The translations under genes and the position numbers were made by a program. The notes under the pieces are model-generated. The model was not told the origin of the DNA and searched no databases. It saw only the letters and a list, made by a program, of their open reading frames with translations. DNA of 64,000 nt. Origin: Chitinophaga polysaccharea (GTDB lineage: Bacteria; Bacteroidota; Bacteroidia; Chitinophagales; Chitinophagaceae). Location: contig NZ_VIWO01000002.1 of NCBI RefSeq assembly GCF_007829335.1, forward strand, positions 806,001 to 870,000, given 5' to 3'. Shown here one piece after another: positions 33,814-41,795 of the stretch (positions within the stretch are counted from its first letter, which is position 1; each line of letters begins with the position of its first letter).

Positions 33814-34280
33814 AAAAGAAATTTTAAGGAGTTAATAAATCGAATGATGATCATCAGGATATGACATACGAATCACGGACAGGTATTTCCTATCAGTTTA
33901 GGTATAATGCTTAGTAAGCTCAGGATTACATTGGGGCTTATGTAGACTGGTTTTTTGAGGTGATGACTGCTTGCTCCTTCCAGTGATGCTATATTTTATC
34001 CGTTTTACGACAAATCCGTATCTATGGTATAGCAGATTGATACTGGCACCAATTTATAACTAATTAGTGAAATGGCACATTAATTTTTAAGAGAAGGGCA
34101 ATGAAGATGATTAATCGCTTCTCTTCATCAAAGAAATTGATATTCAATAATATCGGTCATAAATATTATTTTTTTCCATAAAAAATCTTACCTTAGCATG
34201 CAATATTGAGCCCCATCCTTCACCCTGTCAGTCGTCGTCTTTGACTTGATCTATTATTTATTATTATAAAAACAATTTTT
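33814..34280. other. 467-base AT-rich divergent intergenic region
   Basis: Holds the promoter regions of two divergent genes. An 8-base inverted repeat AAGAGAAG/CTTCTCTT spans about 34089-34125, and a TACCTTAG box (34189-34196), one base off the -7 consensus, precedes the plus-strand lipoprotein gene. No coding sequence was recognised. Confidence 0.4.
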
Positions 34281-34850
34281 ATGAGAACGATGTATCTTTT
34301 CGTATCGATTGCTTTTTTGGTAGCCTGTACTTCCAGCCCCAACAAATCAGCAACGGAAGCTGTAAAGACAACCGGTTCTGAGTTGGCAAAACAGGAAGTC
34401 CTGAAGTATCCGTACATGGCGGCTTATTCTTCAGATTTTGAGATCGGTCCTGCAAAAAATGCACTAACACTGCTTGAATTGTACCAAAACTGGGACAACA
34501 ATACCCTCGACAATTCAAGGAATTCTTTCGCGGAAAATGACACCATGTTTTTTGCAGATGGTAGTATGTTTGCCGGTAATCGGGACAGTCTCTTTGTTAT
34601 TGCCAAGAAGATGAGAGGACAGATGGGCACTGTGGTTGATTCTATTCATGCCTGGGTACCTCTCAGAAGCAAGGACAAAAAGGAAAACTGGGTAATCATA
34701 TGGACCAGGGAGATTTCAACAGACGCCAAAGGCAAAAAGGCAGCCAGGGAACTGCAGGAAACATGGCGATTTGATGAAAATGGGAAAGTGAATCTGATGT
34801 ATCAATACGCCCAGCTTCCACCTAAAATGCCGCCAATGATGAAGAAATAG
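34281..34850 (+). CDS. Putative lipoprotein with NTF2/SnoaL-like character
   Basis: A 189-residue protein with a short lipoprotein signal (YLFVSIAFLVAC, Cys near residue 16, followed by TSSPNKSA). The mature part (ALTLLELYQNWDNNTLDNSR, FFADGSMFAGNRDSLFVIAK, ELQETWRFDENGKVNLMYQY) has the helix-strand pattern of cone-shaped NTF2/SnoaL-like domains, which can bind small ligands or act as stand-alone lipoproteins. No catalytic residues can be assigned. It is monocistronic with a strong terminator behind it. Confidence 0.75.
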   Translation: MRTMYLFVSIAFLVACTSSPNKSATEAVKTTGSELAKQEVLKYPYMAAYSSDFEIGPAKNALTLLELYQNWDNNTLDNSRNSFAENDTMFFADGSMFAGNRDSLFVIAKKMRGQMGTVVDSIHAWVPLRSKDKKENWVIIWTREISTDAKGKKAARELQETWRFDENGKVNLMYQYAQLPPKMPPMMKK

Positions 34851-34879
34851 GATATCATGGCTTACCATATAAGCACCAG

Positions 34880-34909
34880 GCCCGGCAAAGTATGTTGCCG
34901 GGCTTTTTA
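34880..34909 (+). terminator. Intrinsic terminator of the lipoprotein gene
   Basis: GCCCGGCAA and TTGCCGGGC form a perfect 9-base stem with a 6-base loop, followed by TTTTTAT. Confidence 0.85.
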
Positions 34910-35154
34910 TATGCCTGTATATGAACCAAAGTTCATTTAACATTGCTATTCCAACCTCTCAAATCAAATACAAATGATAGTTTGCTATCCTACCCGACTA
35001 GTCATCGCGATTTTATTGGCGGCTCTTTTCTTTCTTTTACTACCCCCCTGTATGGGATACGCCCTGGTCATCTGAAACCACCTGGTTCGGCAGTGGCAGT
35101 GGCGCCAGTCCATGGTTTACGATACCTTCCTGGCAGCCGGTGGTGGCTTGTTCT
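34910..35154. other. Intergenic stretch with possible decayed coding sequence
   Basis: A 33-codon frame from ATG 34974 (MIVCYPTRLVIAILLAALFF...) looks like a signal/anchor segment and stops early. Shortly after, another frame reads WFGSGSGASPWFTIPSWQ without a start. Together they could be a worn-out secreted protein gene, but no family is recognisable. Confidence 0.25.
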
Positions 35155-35748
35155 TCAAATGGTAAGATCTCCTGTCACCACCTCACCTGCACGTTTGTAG
35201 CTGGCTATGATCACTCCTTTTGAGGTTACCAGGCTTTCTGTTAACGTAAATGCTGCCGGGATAGCGCCATTATCGAACAGCTTCTTTCCTTCGCCAAGCA
35301 CCAACGGGTAAATTTTTAGCCGGAGCTCATCTACCAGGTCATGTTTCAACAACAGCTGAATGAGCTGACTACTGCCCCATACCTGGATGTCTGCACCATC
35401 AGAATGTTTCAGCTTTTCGATATCTGCCGGATTTTTGAGAACCACGGTATTTTTCCAGTCTGATTCCCCGATGGTCTGCGACAGGACGTATTTGGTGCCT
35501 TCATTGATGCCAGGCCAAAAGTCGGCATGGTGAGGCCAGTAGGCAGCAAAAATATCAAACGTTTTTCTACCCAACAGATAATCCGTCTGCTTCAACTCCT
35601 CCATCATGACTTTGCCGAAATCCTCGTCGCCATAAGATGCCGTCCAGCCGCCATATTTGAAGCCGCCTGCTGTATCTTCCTGTGGGCCGCCGGGAGCCTG
35701 CATCACACCATCCAGCGTAATCATCGACAATACAATTATTTTTCTCAT
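35155..35748 (-). CDS. Dihydrofolate reductase family protein (RibD C-terminal domain), second copy
   Basis: A 197-residue RibD_C/DHFR-like protein: RKIIVLSMITLDGVMQAPGG start, LLGRKTFDIFAAYWPHHADF, then DIQVWGSSQLIQLLLKHDLV and LVLGEGKKLFDNG. This longer YyaP-like type with the HADFW segment is common in Bacteroidota and is presumed to be an NAD(P)H-dependent reductase; the substrate is unknown. It lies 47 bases downstream of an exported alpha/beta hydrolase on the same strand, possibly in one transcript. It is only distantly similar to the copy at 2856-3407. Confidence 0.9.
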   Translation of the reverse strand: MRKIIVLSMITLDGVMQAPGGPQEDTAGGFKYGGWTASYGDEDFGKVMMEELKQTDYLLGRKTFDIFAAYWPHHADFWPGINEGTKYVLSQTIGESDWKNTVVLKNPADIEKLKHSDGADIQVWGSSQLIQLLLKHDLVDELRLKIYPLVLGEGKKLFDNGAIPAAFTLTESLVTSKGVIIASYKRAGEVVTGDLTI

Positions 35749-35795
35749 GTTATTCGCTTTTTGCCAGTTAAGATAAAAGTGATTATGCGATACCG

Positions 35796-36659
35796 TTATT
35801 TTAGAAAATCGTTCAGGTAGTGCAGTATGGTGGTTGTCTGCATCATCAGGGTAACATGGCTTTGTCCGGGAACAATGGCCAATTGCGATGCCGGCATTTT
35901 GCCCATATCCGCAGCAACAGCGCCTCCCAATAATTGATATGTTTTTATCAGCTCAATTTTATCCAGCCCGTCATTGTCGCCGGATATGATTAACACCGGT
36001 GCCGCAATCTTCGAAATATTGGCATCCCCAAAGTCAAATGGTACAGCGGCGGAAGCAATCATCTGCTCCAGGAATTTTGTCCATTTTGTTTTATCGGGAG
36101 CTACTGCATCGTATGCCGTTTGCATAGGCGTGTTGGTAAAAAGTGCTGGCTTCATTTGCTTAAACGCACTGTTTATTTCAGGGAGCCAGCCGCTGCTTTT
36201 ATAGGTAGCAGAAATGATGACTAATTTTCTTAACCGTTTAGGGCTTTGTATCGCAAATTTGTATGCCACTGCGCCACCAAAACTATATCCTGCAACATCC
36301 GCGCTGTCAATCTTCAGGTAATCCATTACGCCTTCCACATCACTGGCCAAAGTAGCATGCGATAATTTTCTTTCGGAAAACGGCGTATGCCCATGTCCCT
36401 GCAATTCGATGGCAATTACCTTCCTGGTTTTTGACAGCTCAGGGATCAATTGGCTCCAGTTGGTACCAATTGTCATAAAAGCGCCGTGTAGCAAAATGAG
36501 GGGCGTGCCCTCGCCATATACTTCATAATAAACGTTGAGACCATTAACAGGTGCGTAGCCACTTTGAGAAGGTTTGATTTGTCCGTTCGATTGCGATGCT
36601 GTAAACATAATGATGGCAATTAATAATATTGATTTAAGAGGATGGAATAAATTTTTCAT
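35796..36659 (-). CDS. Exported alpha/beta hydrolase
   Basis: A 287-residue alpha/beta-hydrolase-fold protein with a signal peptide (LKSILLIAIIMFTASQSNG). The oxyanion-hole segment is ILLHGAFMTIG, the nucleophile elbow GYSFGG places Ser126, the acid is probably Asp in ISGDNDGLD, and the base His is in PGQSHVTLM. It should hydrolyse an ester or similar bond in the periplasm. Substrate cannot be inferred. It probably shares a transcript with the RibD-type reductase downstream. Confidence 0.93.
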   Translation of the reverse strand: MKNLFHPLKSILLIAIIMFTASQSNGQIKPSQSGYAPVNGLNVYYEVYGEGTPLILLHGAFMTIGTNWSQLIPELSKTRKVIAIELQGHGHTPFSERKLSHATLASDVEGVMDYLKIDSADVAGYSFGGAVAYKFAIQSPKRLRKLVIISATYKSSGWLPEINSAFKQMKPALFTNTPMQTAYDAVAPDKTKWTKFLEQMIASAAVPFDFGDANISKIAAPVLIISGDNDGLDKIELIKTYQLLGGAVAADMGKMPASQLAIVPGQSHVTLMMQTTTILHYLNDFLK

Positions 36660-36819
36660 GACGCTATTTAAATTTTAGTTTGAATTTCTTTGACAACACA
36701 AAGATGAAACTCATTTCAGAATTTGACCCGGTGCAAAAGCGTCAACTTGAGGGGTGAATTCCGTCAAAAATCCCCGGAATCTCGTATATTTATTTAACCA
36801 GTCACTTATTCGATATACT

Positions 36820-37353
36820 ATGTTACAGGAAAATAAAAACCATCAATCTACGCCTGCCTCCCCTGCTGCAACACCTACCCAGCATCTGTTGGGAGTGGCC
36901 ATGCCCGCGGTTCAGCCGCTTCAGAAAAAACGGAGTACTCTCCAGGAGGATGAACCCGTTCAAATGAAAGCTCTTTCAGATGAGCCTGCCAGGGCGACAG
37001 TAAAACCATTTCAGCTAAAGGCAAATAATTCGGAGCTTCCGGATCAGTTAAAAACGGGGATTGAAAACCTCTCCGGTTTTTCCATGGACGATGTGAAAGT
37101 GCACTACAACTCCGATAAACCAGCTCAGCTACAGGCTTTCGCCTATGCACAGGGCAATGATATACATATCGGACCAGGGCAGGAAAAGCATTTGCCGCAT
37201 GAAGCCTGGCATGTGGTGCAGCAAAAGCAGGGAAGGGTAGCCGCCAATTTACAGATGAAAGGCGCTATGATCAATGATGACTCATCGCTTGAAAAAGAAG
37301 CGGATACGATGGGAGAAAAGGCCGTTGGACTAAATGGCGCCGGCAAAGGCTAA
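36820..37353 (+). CDS. DUF4157 domain-containing protein (probably truncated)
   Basis: A 177-residue protein when started at ATG 36820; the frame extends to 36754 but that part has no homology. After a proline/glutamine-rich leader (~1-70), a DUF4157 domain (~75-160) reads LPDQLKTGIENLSGFSMDDV, VHYNSDKPAQLQAFAYAQGN and HLPHEAWHVVQQKQGR, with the HExxH-like HEAWH motif. In Bacteroidota and cyanobacteria, DUF4157 usually forms the N-terminal part of long polymorphic-toxin or extracellular contractile-injection-system cargo proteins. Here the frame stops right after the domain (EADTMGEKAVGLNG), with a frame-shifted continuation behind it, so a toxin part seems lost. Confidence 0.85.
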   Translation: MLQENKNHQSTPASPAATPTQHLLGVAMPAVQPLQKKRSTLQEDEPVQMKALSDEPARATVKPFQLKANNSELPDQLKTGIENLSGFSMDDVKVHYNSDKPAQLQAFAYAQGNDIHIGPGQEKHLPHEAWHVVQQKQGRVAANLQMKGAMINDDSSLEKEADTMGEKAVGLNGAGKG

Positions 37354-37495
37354 ACTGGAAGCCGGTTCTCCGGACGGAATAGAAGGTCTAAAGGACGCTA
37401 AATTTGATTATTTAAATGCCAGAAAATTATGTGGTCGTACCTCTACTGGTACTATGAGATACGGGGCAACGCAACTTATAACCAAAAAATATTAA
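37334..37495 (+). pseudogene. Frame-shifted coding stretch after the DUF4157 gene
   Basis: A 53-codon frame overlapping the DUF4157 stop by 20 bases reads MAPAKAKLEAGSPDGIEGLK then DAKFDYLNARKL and ends at TAA 37493-37495. It sits in a different frame from both neighbours (which share a frame) and has protein-like composition. It may be a remnant of the C-terminal part of the DUF4157 protein, or a chance frame. Confidence 0.35.
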
Positions 37496-37821
37496 CGAGC
37501 GAGGTGCTTAATGTGTTGGAAAACACGGGGAAATTGTGCCGGACGGCCCATCAGCAATTCAGTAACCTGGAAAATTTCCCATGGATTAACATTGTTGCAG
37601 TCCATTCAAAAGATGGTAATTATGGCAGGGATGAGGATTTTAACAGTGAGTGGGTGAATTTAATTGCTGTCGTTGGATCGAAATCCAATCCTGAAAATGA
37701 AGCCTTGTACGTCACCCTGCTCACCCAGATTGCTGAAAACATACATTGGGAATTAATATTGGCGGGAGGTGATGATCACAATGAAAATATTGTTCTAAGG
37801 GAAAAATCAATAGCACAATAA
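37429..37821 (+). CDS. Small protein, possible immunity protein
   Basis: A 130-residue soluble, acidic protein (WSYLYWYYEIRGNATYNQK at the start; WVNLIAVVGSKSNPENEALY and IAENIHWELILAGGDDHNEN near the end). It has the look of a compact immunity protein: small, acidic, no signal, directly behind a polymorphic-toxin-type DUF4157 gene. I cannot assign a named immunity family. The start may be a little upstream or downstream because the preceding bases are disturbed. It ends 8 bases before a repeat-family hairpin. Confidence 0.65.
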   Translation: MWSYLYWYYEIRGNATYNQKILTSEVLNVLENTGKLCRTAHQQFSNLENFPWINIVAVHSKDGNYGRDEDFNSEWVNLIAVVGSKSNPENEALYVTLLTQIAENIHWELILAGGDDHNENIVLREKSIAQ

Positions 37822-37828
37822 ATTAAAA

Positions 37829-37863
37829 AAGCGTGATTCATTCTTTCAAATGATATCACGCTT
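37829..37863 (-). repeat. Hairpin repeat, copy 3; terminator between convergent genes
   Basis: AAGCGTGATTCATT pairs with AATGATATCACGCTT around a short loop (one mismatch/bulge). On the minus strand it is followed by TTTTTTAATTT, a good terminator for the dehydrogenase gene. It shares the AAGCGTGAT stem with the copies at 30828 and 31988. Confidence 0.75.
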
Positions 37864-37893
37864 CTGAATTTTATGGAGCGTAAATTATCCTGC

Positions 37894-38790
37894 CTATTTT
37901 AAAAAATCCTTCTTCTGGTACGCAGGATGGGGATACTTATAAAACCCTTCTCCTGTGGCAACCCCCAGCTTATTCTTGTCTATAAACTGTGTTTTCAGGT
38001 ACTCAACTATTTTCAATTTTAAAGGATCCTGTGTTTTCTCTGCCATCATTTTATTGATGTTGTAAGCAGTTGTGATACCAACAACGTCAAGAATAGCGAA
38101 GGGGCCCATTGGTGCACCAGTTGCAATCATCCACGTTTTGTCTATCGTGGCTGCATCAGCTACCTCTCCTACCAATAAATTGGTAGCTGCACTCAACAAG
38201 GGAACCAACAGTGAATTAAGAATATACCCGGGCTGTTCTTTATAGAGAGGCAAAGCCACCATACCGATCGCCGTTGCGAACTGCACTAAATCATCGAAAA
38301 CCGCCTTATCTGTGCCAGCATGGCCCATTACCTCAGCGGTATTTTGCTTCCAGATATTATTGGCAAAATGAAGTGCCGCAAATTTCTCCGGGCGGCCTGT
38401 TGCTTCTGCAAACTGGCTCGGCAATAAGGTAGAAGAGTTAGTGGCAAACACGGTCTTTGCCGGAGCCACCTTTGAAAGTTTTTGATAGAAATCGATCTTG
38501 ATCTGTGGATTTTCCGGCACCGCTTCGATAAGTAAGTCAGCATCTTTTACCGCCGCTGCCAGGTCAGCACTATAATGGAGATGCTGATAAGCGGCGTCCA
38601 ATTGATCCTGTGAAGCACCCAGGTCGTTTTTGAACACTTCGCTCATGGTCCCGAATTTAGCTTTCGCTTTTTCTAAAATCTCATCATTAATATCGTACAC
38701 GGTTACGTCAAATCCATGGAAGGCAGATTGAAAAGCTATCTGATAGCCCAAAACACCGCTTCCCGCTATAGTAATTTTTTTGAAATTCAT
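37894..38790 (-). CDS. 3-hydroxyacyl-CoA (3-hydroxybutyryl-CoA) dehydrogenase
   Basis: A 298-residue NAD(P)-dependent dehydrogenase. The N-terminal Rossmann domain has IAGSGVLGYQIA, and the active-site regions AVPENPQIKIDFYQKL, TNSSTLLPSQ and LHFANNIWKQN fit the 3HCDH family (the His in LHFANN corresponds to the HFFNP catalytic His). The C-terminal 3HCDH domain ends with GVATGEGFYKYP. It oxidises 3-hydroxyacyl-CoA to 3-ketoacyl-CoA. It lies 29 bases downstream of oleate hydratase, so both probably serve hydroxy-fatty-acid metabolism. Close relatives act on short-chain substrates; the chain length preferred here is unknown. Confidence 0.93.
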   Translation of the reverse strand: MNFKKITIAGSGVLGYQIAFQSAFHGFDVTVYDINDEILEKAKAKFGTMSEVFKNDLGASQDQLDAAYQHLHYSADLAAAVKDADLLIEAVPENPQIKIDFYQKLSKVAPAKTVFATNSSTLLPSQFAEATGRPEKFAALHFANNIWKQNTAEVMGHAGTDKAVFDDLVQFATAIGMVALPLYKEQPGYILNSLLVPLLSAATNLLVGEVADAATIDKTWMIATGAPMGPFAILDVVGITTAYNINKMMAEKTQDPLKLKIVEYLKTQFIDKNKLGVATGEGFYKYPHPAYQKKDFLK

Positions 38791-38819
38791 AAACCTTATG
38801 ATTTTAAATCTATAATTTT

Positions 38820-40769
38820 TCAGTTCTTAAAACTTGCCACCCATTCTTTAAACTTGCCGAATTGCTCTGCCAGGAAAGATTCCTTTTCTTCTTCGTGTGG
38901 GTGCGCATCGGCTCCTACTGGCAAGATATGTTCGAAATAGGTGCCCTTTAATACTCTCCGCAACAATCCTTCGCCTAAAAACGGCTGATTGTCGTTCAGT
39001 GTTTTGGTGGCCTTCAACAAATGGCGGATATCATATTGCAGCGGATTGATATCCGGCACCTGCTTGTTCAGATTCAGCAATGTATACACGGCAACACGTG
39101 CAGTGCGCACAGAGCTCTCCATCGTAAATACCACATCATTATTGGTTTCTACAAACTGCCCGATCAAAGCAAGGTTGCTGCATCCGTCGGGAACCACCTG
39201 CGGACGGTCACCCTTAGCCCTGGGCATAAACATCGATGTGATGTAAGGCATGTAAGCCGTATGGACAATGGTATTTGCTATCACGTTATCCACCTGCTCT
39301 ACAATGCCCAGGTGATAACACAATTCCGAAAGGATCTCGTTTCCGGTGCAGGCGGGCATCGTCTTTTTAATATAGTTCCCTTCCTTATCCATAAACAGGG
39401 CATACACCCAGAGTACCAGCACATCGCCGGGTTGTGTAGGGAAGTGTGGCTGGCGATTGCAGGTGAAACTCATCAGCCAGTTGGAATCGGTTATGGTAAT
39501 GATGCCACCGGTAACGGTTTTGCCGGAGTAAGGATCATTTACGGCGTATGTCTTCAATTTCTCGACCAGGGCAGAAGGCCTGCAGGTTAATGTTACCGAT
39601 TCCCACGATGACTTTTCAATATTGGAGCAGAATTTTTCCGGTTTACCGAAAACGGGAGATTTCGCCGCCAGGTTCTTCCACAATTTCCATCCTGCACTCT
39701 GGCCACTTGTGCTGTTATCCACTACTAATACGGGCGCCGTAACATTATTTCCGTAAGACGTATCCTCGGTCATTGAACCTGTAGTAACAATTACATAGTC
39801 ATCTGCCGTGAGCGGGATAATTACTTCTTTCCCCTCCTGTTCTGTGATAATACCCTTCACCACTTTACCTTCGGCATTGATAAGCATATCCAGGTCTTTC
39901 ACAAGCGCATCAAACCGGATCTTTACACCTTTCTCCTTCAACCATCTTCCCAAAGGGGTAACAAAGGAATCATACTGATTATATTTCGGGAAAATAAGGG
40001 AAGAAAGGTCGTGTAATCCGTCTATGGCATGAAGAAAGCGATGCATATATAGCTTAAATTCCAGTAGACTATGCCAGTTTTCGAACGCGAACATGGTGCG
40101 CCAGAATGTCCAGAAGTTGCTTTCCAGAAAGCTTTTACCAAAGTACGCTTCAATGGTAATATCATCCAGCTCTTCCTTCTTCTTCAACAGCAGTTTTATA
40201 AGCGCCAGCTGGTCTTTTTTGTTTAATCCGAATTTGCTGAAGTCCCTTACTTTTCCCTGCTCATGGATTAATCTTGCGATGGAATAATTGGAGTCGTTGT
40301 CGTTTACCAGGCGGTATTCGTCCAGCACACTGTAGGGAGGCGGCATTTCCAGGGCTGGAATATCCTGGAAAAGGTCCCAGAGATTTTCGTAGGTGCAGTC
40401 CATTTCACGGCCTCCACGGATAATGTATCCATCTTTGGCGTTGCCGGCGCCGTCCAGCGAACCGCCCTCTATGGGTAGTTGTTCTATGAAAGTGATGTTT
40501 TCCGGTGTGAAGTGCCCATCGCGAATCAGGTAATAAGCGGTAGCCAATCCTCCAATACCACTGCCTACAATGTACGCTTTACTATTTTTGTAGGATCTGA
40601 CCGGTATGCCTTTATTACGTTGATAATTCCCTATCTGGTCAGAAAAAGGCATTGACTTTTCGGGCGTGTTCCTGGGCGTTTCTTTGCTGGCATCCGGTTG
40701 ATGATCCACTTTTCCATAGATGTCTGAAGCCTGTATAAAATTTTCGAATTTTGAAGTGATGTTATTCAT
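38820..40769 (-). CDS. ohyA: Oleate hydratase
   Basis: A FAD-dependent fatty acid double-bond hydratase, about 649 residues, that adds water to oleate-type unsaturated acids to give 10-hydroxy acids and is thought to detoxify free unsaturated fatty acids at the membrane. Seen: FAD-binding [15 protein letters not shown], the family-specific [16 protein letters not shown], and [17 protein letters not shown], whose Glu is the catalytic glutamate position of characterised hydratases. ATG 40769 is preferred over 40793: a TATCTTTG promoter box lies only one base before 40793, and the protein family starts near [11 protein letters not shown]. An AraC regulator is encoded upstream and a 3-hydroxyacyl-CoA dehydrogenase downstream. 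Confidence 0.95.
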   Translation of the reverse strand: MNNITSKFENFIQASDIYGKVDHQPDASKETPRNTPEKSMPFSDQIGNYQRNKGIPVRSYKNSKAYIVGSGIGGLATAYYLIRDGHFTPENITFIEQLPIEGGSLDGAGNAKDGYIIRGGREMDCTYENLWDLFQDIPALEMPPPYSVLDEYRLVNDNDSNYSIARLIHEQGKVRDFSKFGLNKKDQLALIKLLLKKKEELDDITIEAYFGKSFLESNFWTFWRTMFAFENWHSLLEFKLYMHRFLHAIDGLHDLSSLIFPKYNQYDSFVTPLGRWLKEKGVKIRFDALVKDLDMLINAEGKVVKGIITEQEGKEVIIPLTADDYVIVTTGSMTEDTSYGNNVTAPVLVVDNSTSGQSAGWKLWKNLAAKSPVFGKPEKFCSNIEKSSWESVTLTCRPSALVEKLKTYAVNDPYSGKTVTGGIITITDSNWLMSFTCNRQPHFPTQPGDVLVLWVYALFMDKEGNYIKKTMPACTGNEILSELCYHLGIVEQVDNVIANTIVHTAYMPYITSMFMPRAKGDRPQVVPDGCSNLALIGQFVETNNDVVFTMESSVRTARVAVYTLLNLNKQVPDINPLQYDIRHLLKATKTLNDNQPFLGEGLLRRVLKGTYFEHILPVGADAHPHEEEKESFLAEQFGKFKEWVASFKN

Positions 40770-40794
40770 GCTCAACTCATTTTGATTAACCATA

Positions 40795-40802
40795 CAAAGA
40801 TA
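40795..40802 (-). promoter_or_regulatory. -7 promoter box for oleate hydratase
   Basis: Minus-strand TATCTTTG, a full TAnnTTTG match. A CAAA (minus TTTG) at 40831-40834 is a possible though distant -33. It decides the start: transcription would begin inside the first possible codons, leaving ATG 40769 as the initiator. Confidence 0.5.
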
Positions 40803-40865
40803 GACTTATACCTAAATTCACTTATATCCCCAAATTCGCCAATCATATACAGAAATTCGTTTTCA

Positions 40866-41738
40866 CTATAACAATTGGTGTTTCCTATACTCCTGGGGAG
40901 AGATGGATACATATTTTTTAAAGAAGCGTCCAAAGGAGGACGTTGAGCTAAACCCCGTGTCTATCGCAATCTGGGAGATTGTCTTCTCCGGATCGTTAAG
41001 CAATACGCAAACCTCTTTGAGCAGGGCTTCATCTATAATTTCATGGGGCGTTTTGCCGGTTGTCTTCTTAACGATATTGATCAGGTATTTGTTCGTAATA
41101 AACAACTTATCGGCATAAAATTGTACGTCTTTATAATGCAGCGCGTTCTCCCGCACAAGTTTCGTGAACTTAAAAAAAAGATTGTTTACGTCCTGCAGAC
41201 TGCCGGCCATCGCTGCTTTTTCATTATCGACCAGCGTGGCTATCTCTAGCAGCAGATGTATAATAATGGTCCTGATAATATCCTCAATAAACCTGCCCTT
41301 CCGGCCCGTTTGCTGCTGGAGATAATTCAACTGCGCAAATAACTGGTCAGCATACTTCTCTCCAGGGTTGATAACGCTGAACGTTGCATTCCTGAACAAA
41401 GATAATTGCTCAATAAAAAATGGGTTAGCAATATTTTTGAGCAAAAAGATTTTGTCAAAGAATAGGAGCTTCATCCTGAAATCTTTACTGAAGTGGACAA
41501 TACGGATAATCGTAGATGGCGCGGAGATTAGAAAGCTGTTGGAGACTATATGATAGCTATGGCTATCTATTTCGACTTCTACCTGTCCGGATACACAAAT
41601 ACAAAAAGCGTAAAAATCCATCCTGAAAGCTGTTTCCGGGAATTCAAAAATCGGGTTCCCGGAAGAGATATAGTAGGGCTCATTGCACTGTACGCCGTAA
41701 AAGGATAATGTTTCTTTCAAACTCTCGTATGCTTTCAT
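40866..41738 (-). CDS. AraC family transcriptional regulator
   Basis: A ~290-residue regulator with an N-terminal cupin-like sensor (~25-170, FEFPETAFRMDFYAFCICVS) and a C-terminal AraC double helix-turn-helix (LFITNKYLINIVKKTTGKTP; SQIAIDTGFSSTSSFGRFFK). ATG 41738 was chosen over 41792 because a TAAATTTG promoter box lies at 41756-41763. It reads toward the oleate hydratase gene 96 bases downstream and is its likely regulator, perhaps in response to fatty acids. Confidence 0.92.
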   Translation of the reverse strand: MKAYESLKETLSFYGVQCNEPYYISSGNPIFEFPETAFRMDFYAFCICVSGQVEVEIDSHSYHIVSNSFLISAPSTIIRIVHFSKDFRMKLLFFDKIFLLKNIANPFFIEQLSLFRNATFSVINPGEKYADQLFAQLNYLQQQTGRKGRFIEDIIRTIIIHLLLEIATLVDNEKAAMAGSLQDVNNLFFKFTKLVRENALHYKDVQFYADKLFITNKYLINIVKKTTGKTPHEIIDEALLKEVCVLLNDPEKTISQIAIDTGFSSTSSFGRFFKKYVSISPQEYRKHQLL

Positions 41739-41755
41739 TATAGATAGGATCATTG

Positions 41756-41763
41756 CAAATTTA
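41756..41763 (-). promoter_or_regulatory. -7 promoter box for the AraC regulator
   Basis: Minus-strand TAAATTTG, a full TAnnTTTG match, 17 bases upstream of ATG 41738. It excludes the longer frame starting at 41792. Confidence 0.5.
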
Positions 41764-41795
41764 CAAATTAATTTCCGGGTCAGGCATTTCACCCA

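Noticed and set aside
34974..35075. 33-codon hydrophobic frame as a real small membrane protein
   Set aside because: There is no promoter box or conservation signal; it was kept only as part of a possible decayed gene.
2856..35748. The two RibD-type reductases as a recent duplication
   Set aside because: They are only distantly similar and belong to different subtypes, so an old divergence or separate origin is more likely.
36754..36819. 22-residue N-terminal extension of the DUF4157 protein
   Set aside because: Its composition is unlike the family, and ATG 36820 starts the typical hydrophilic leader.
30828..37863. The three related hairpins as part of a CRISPR array
   Set aside because: The copies are kilobases apart, separated by complete genes, and each is a single palindrome without spacers.
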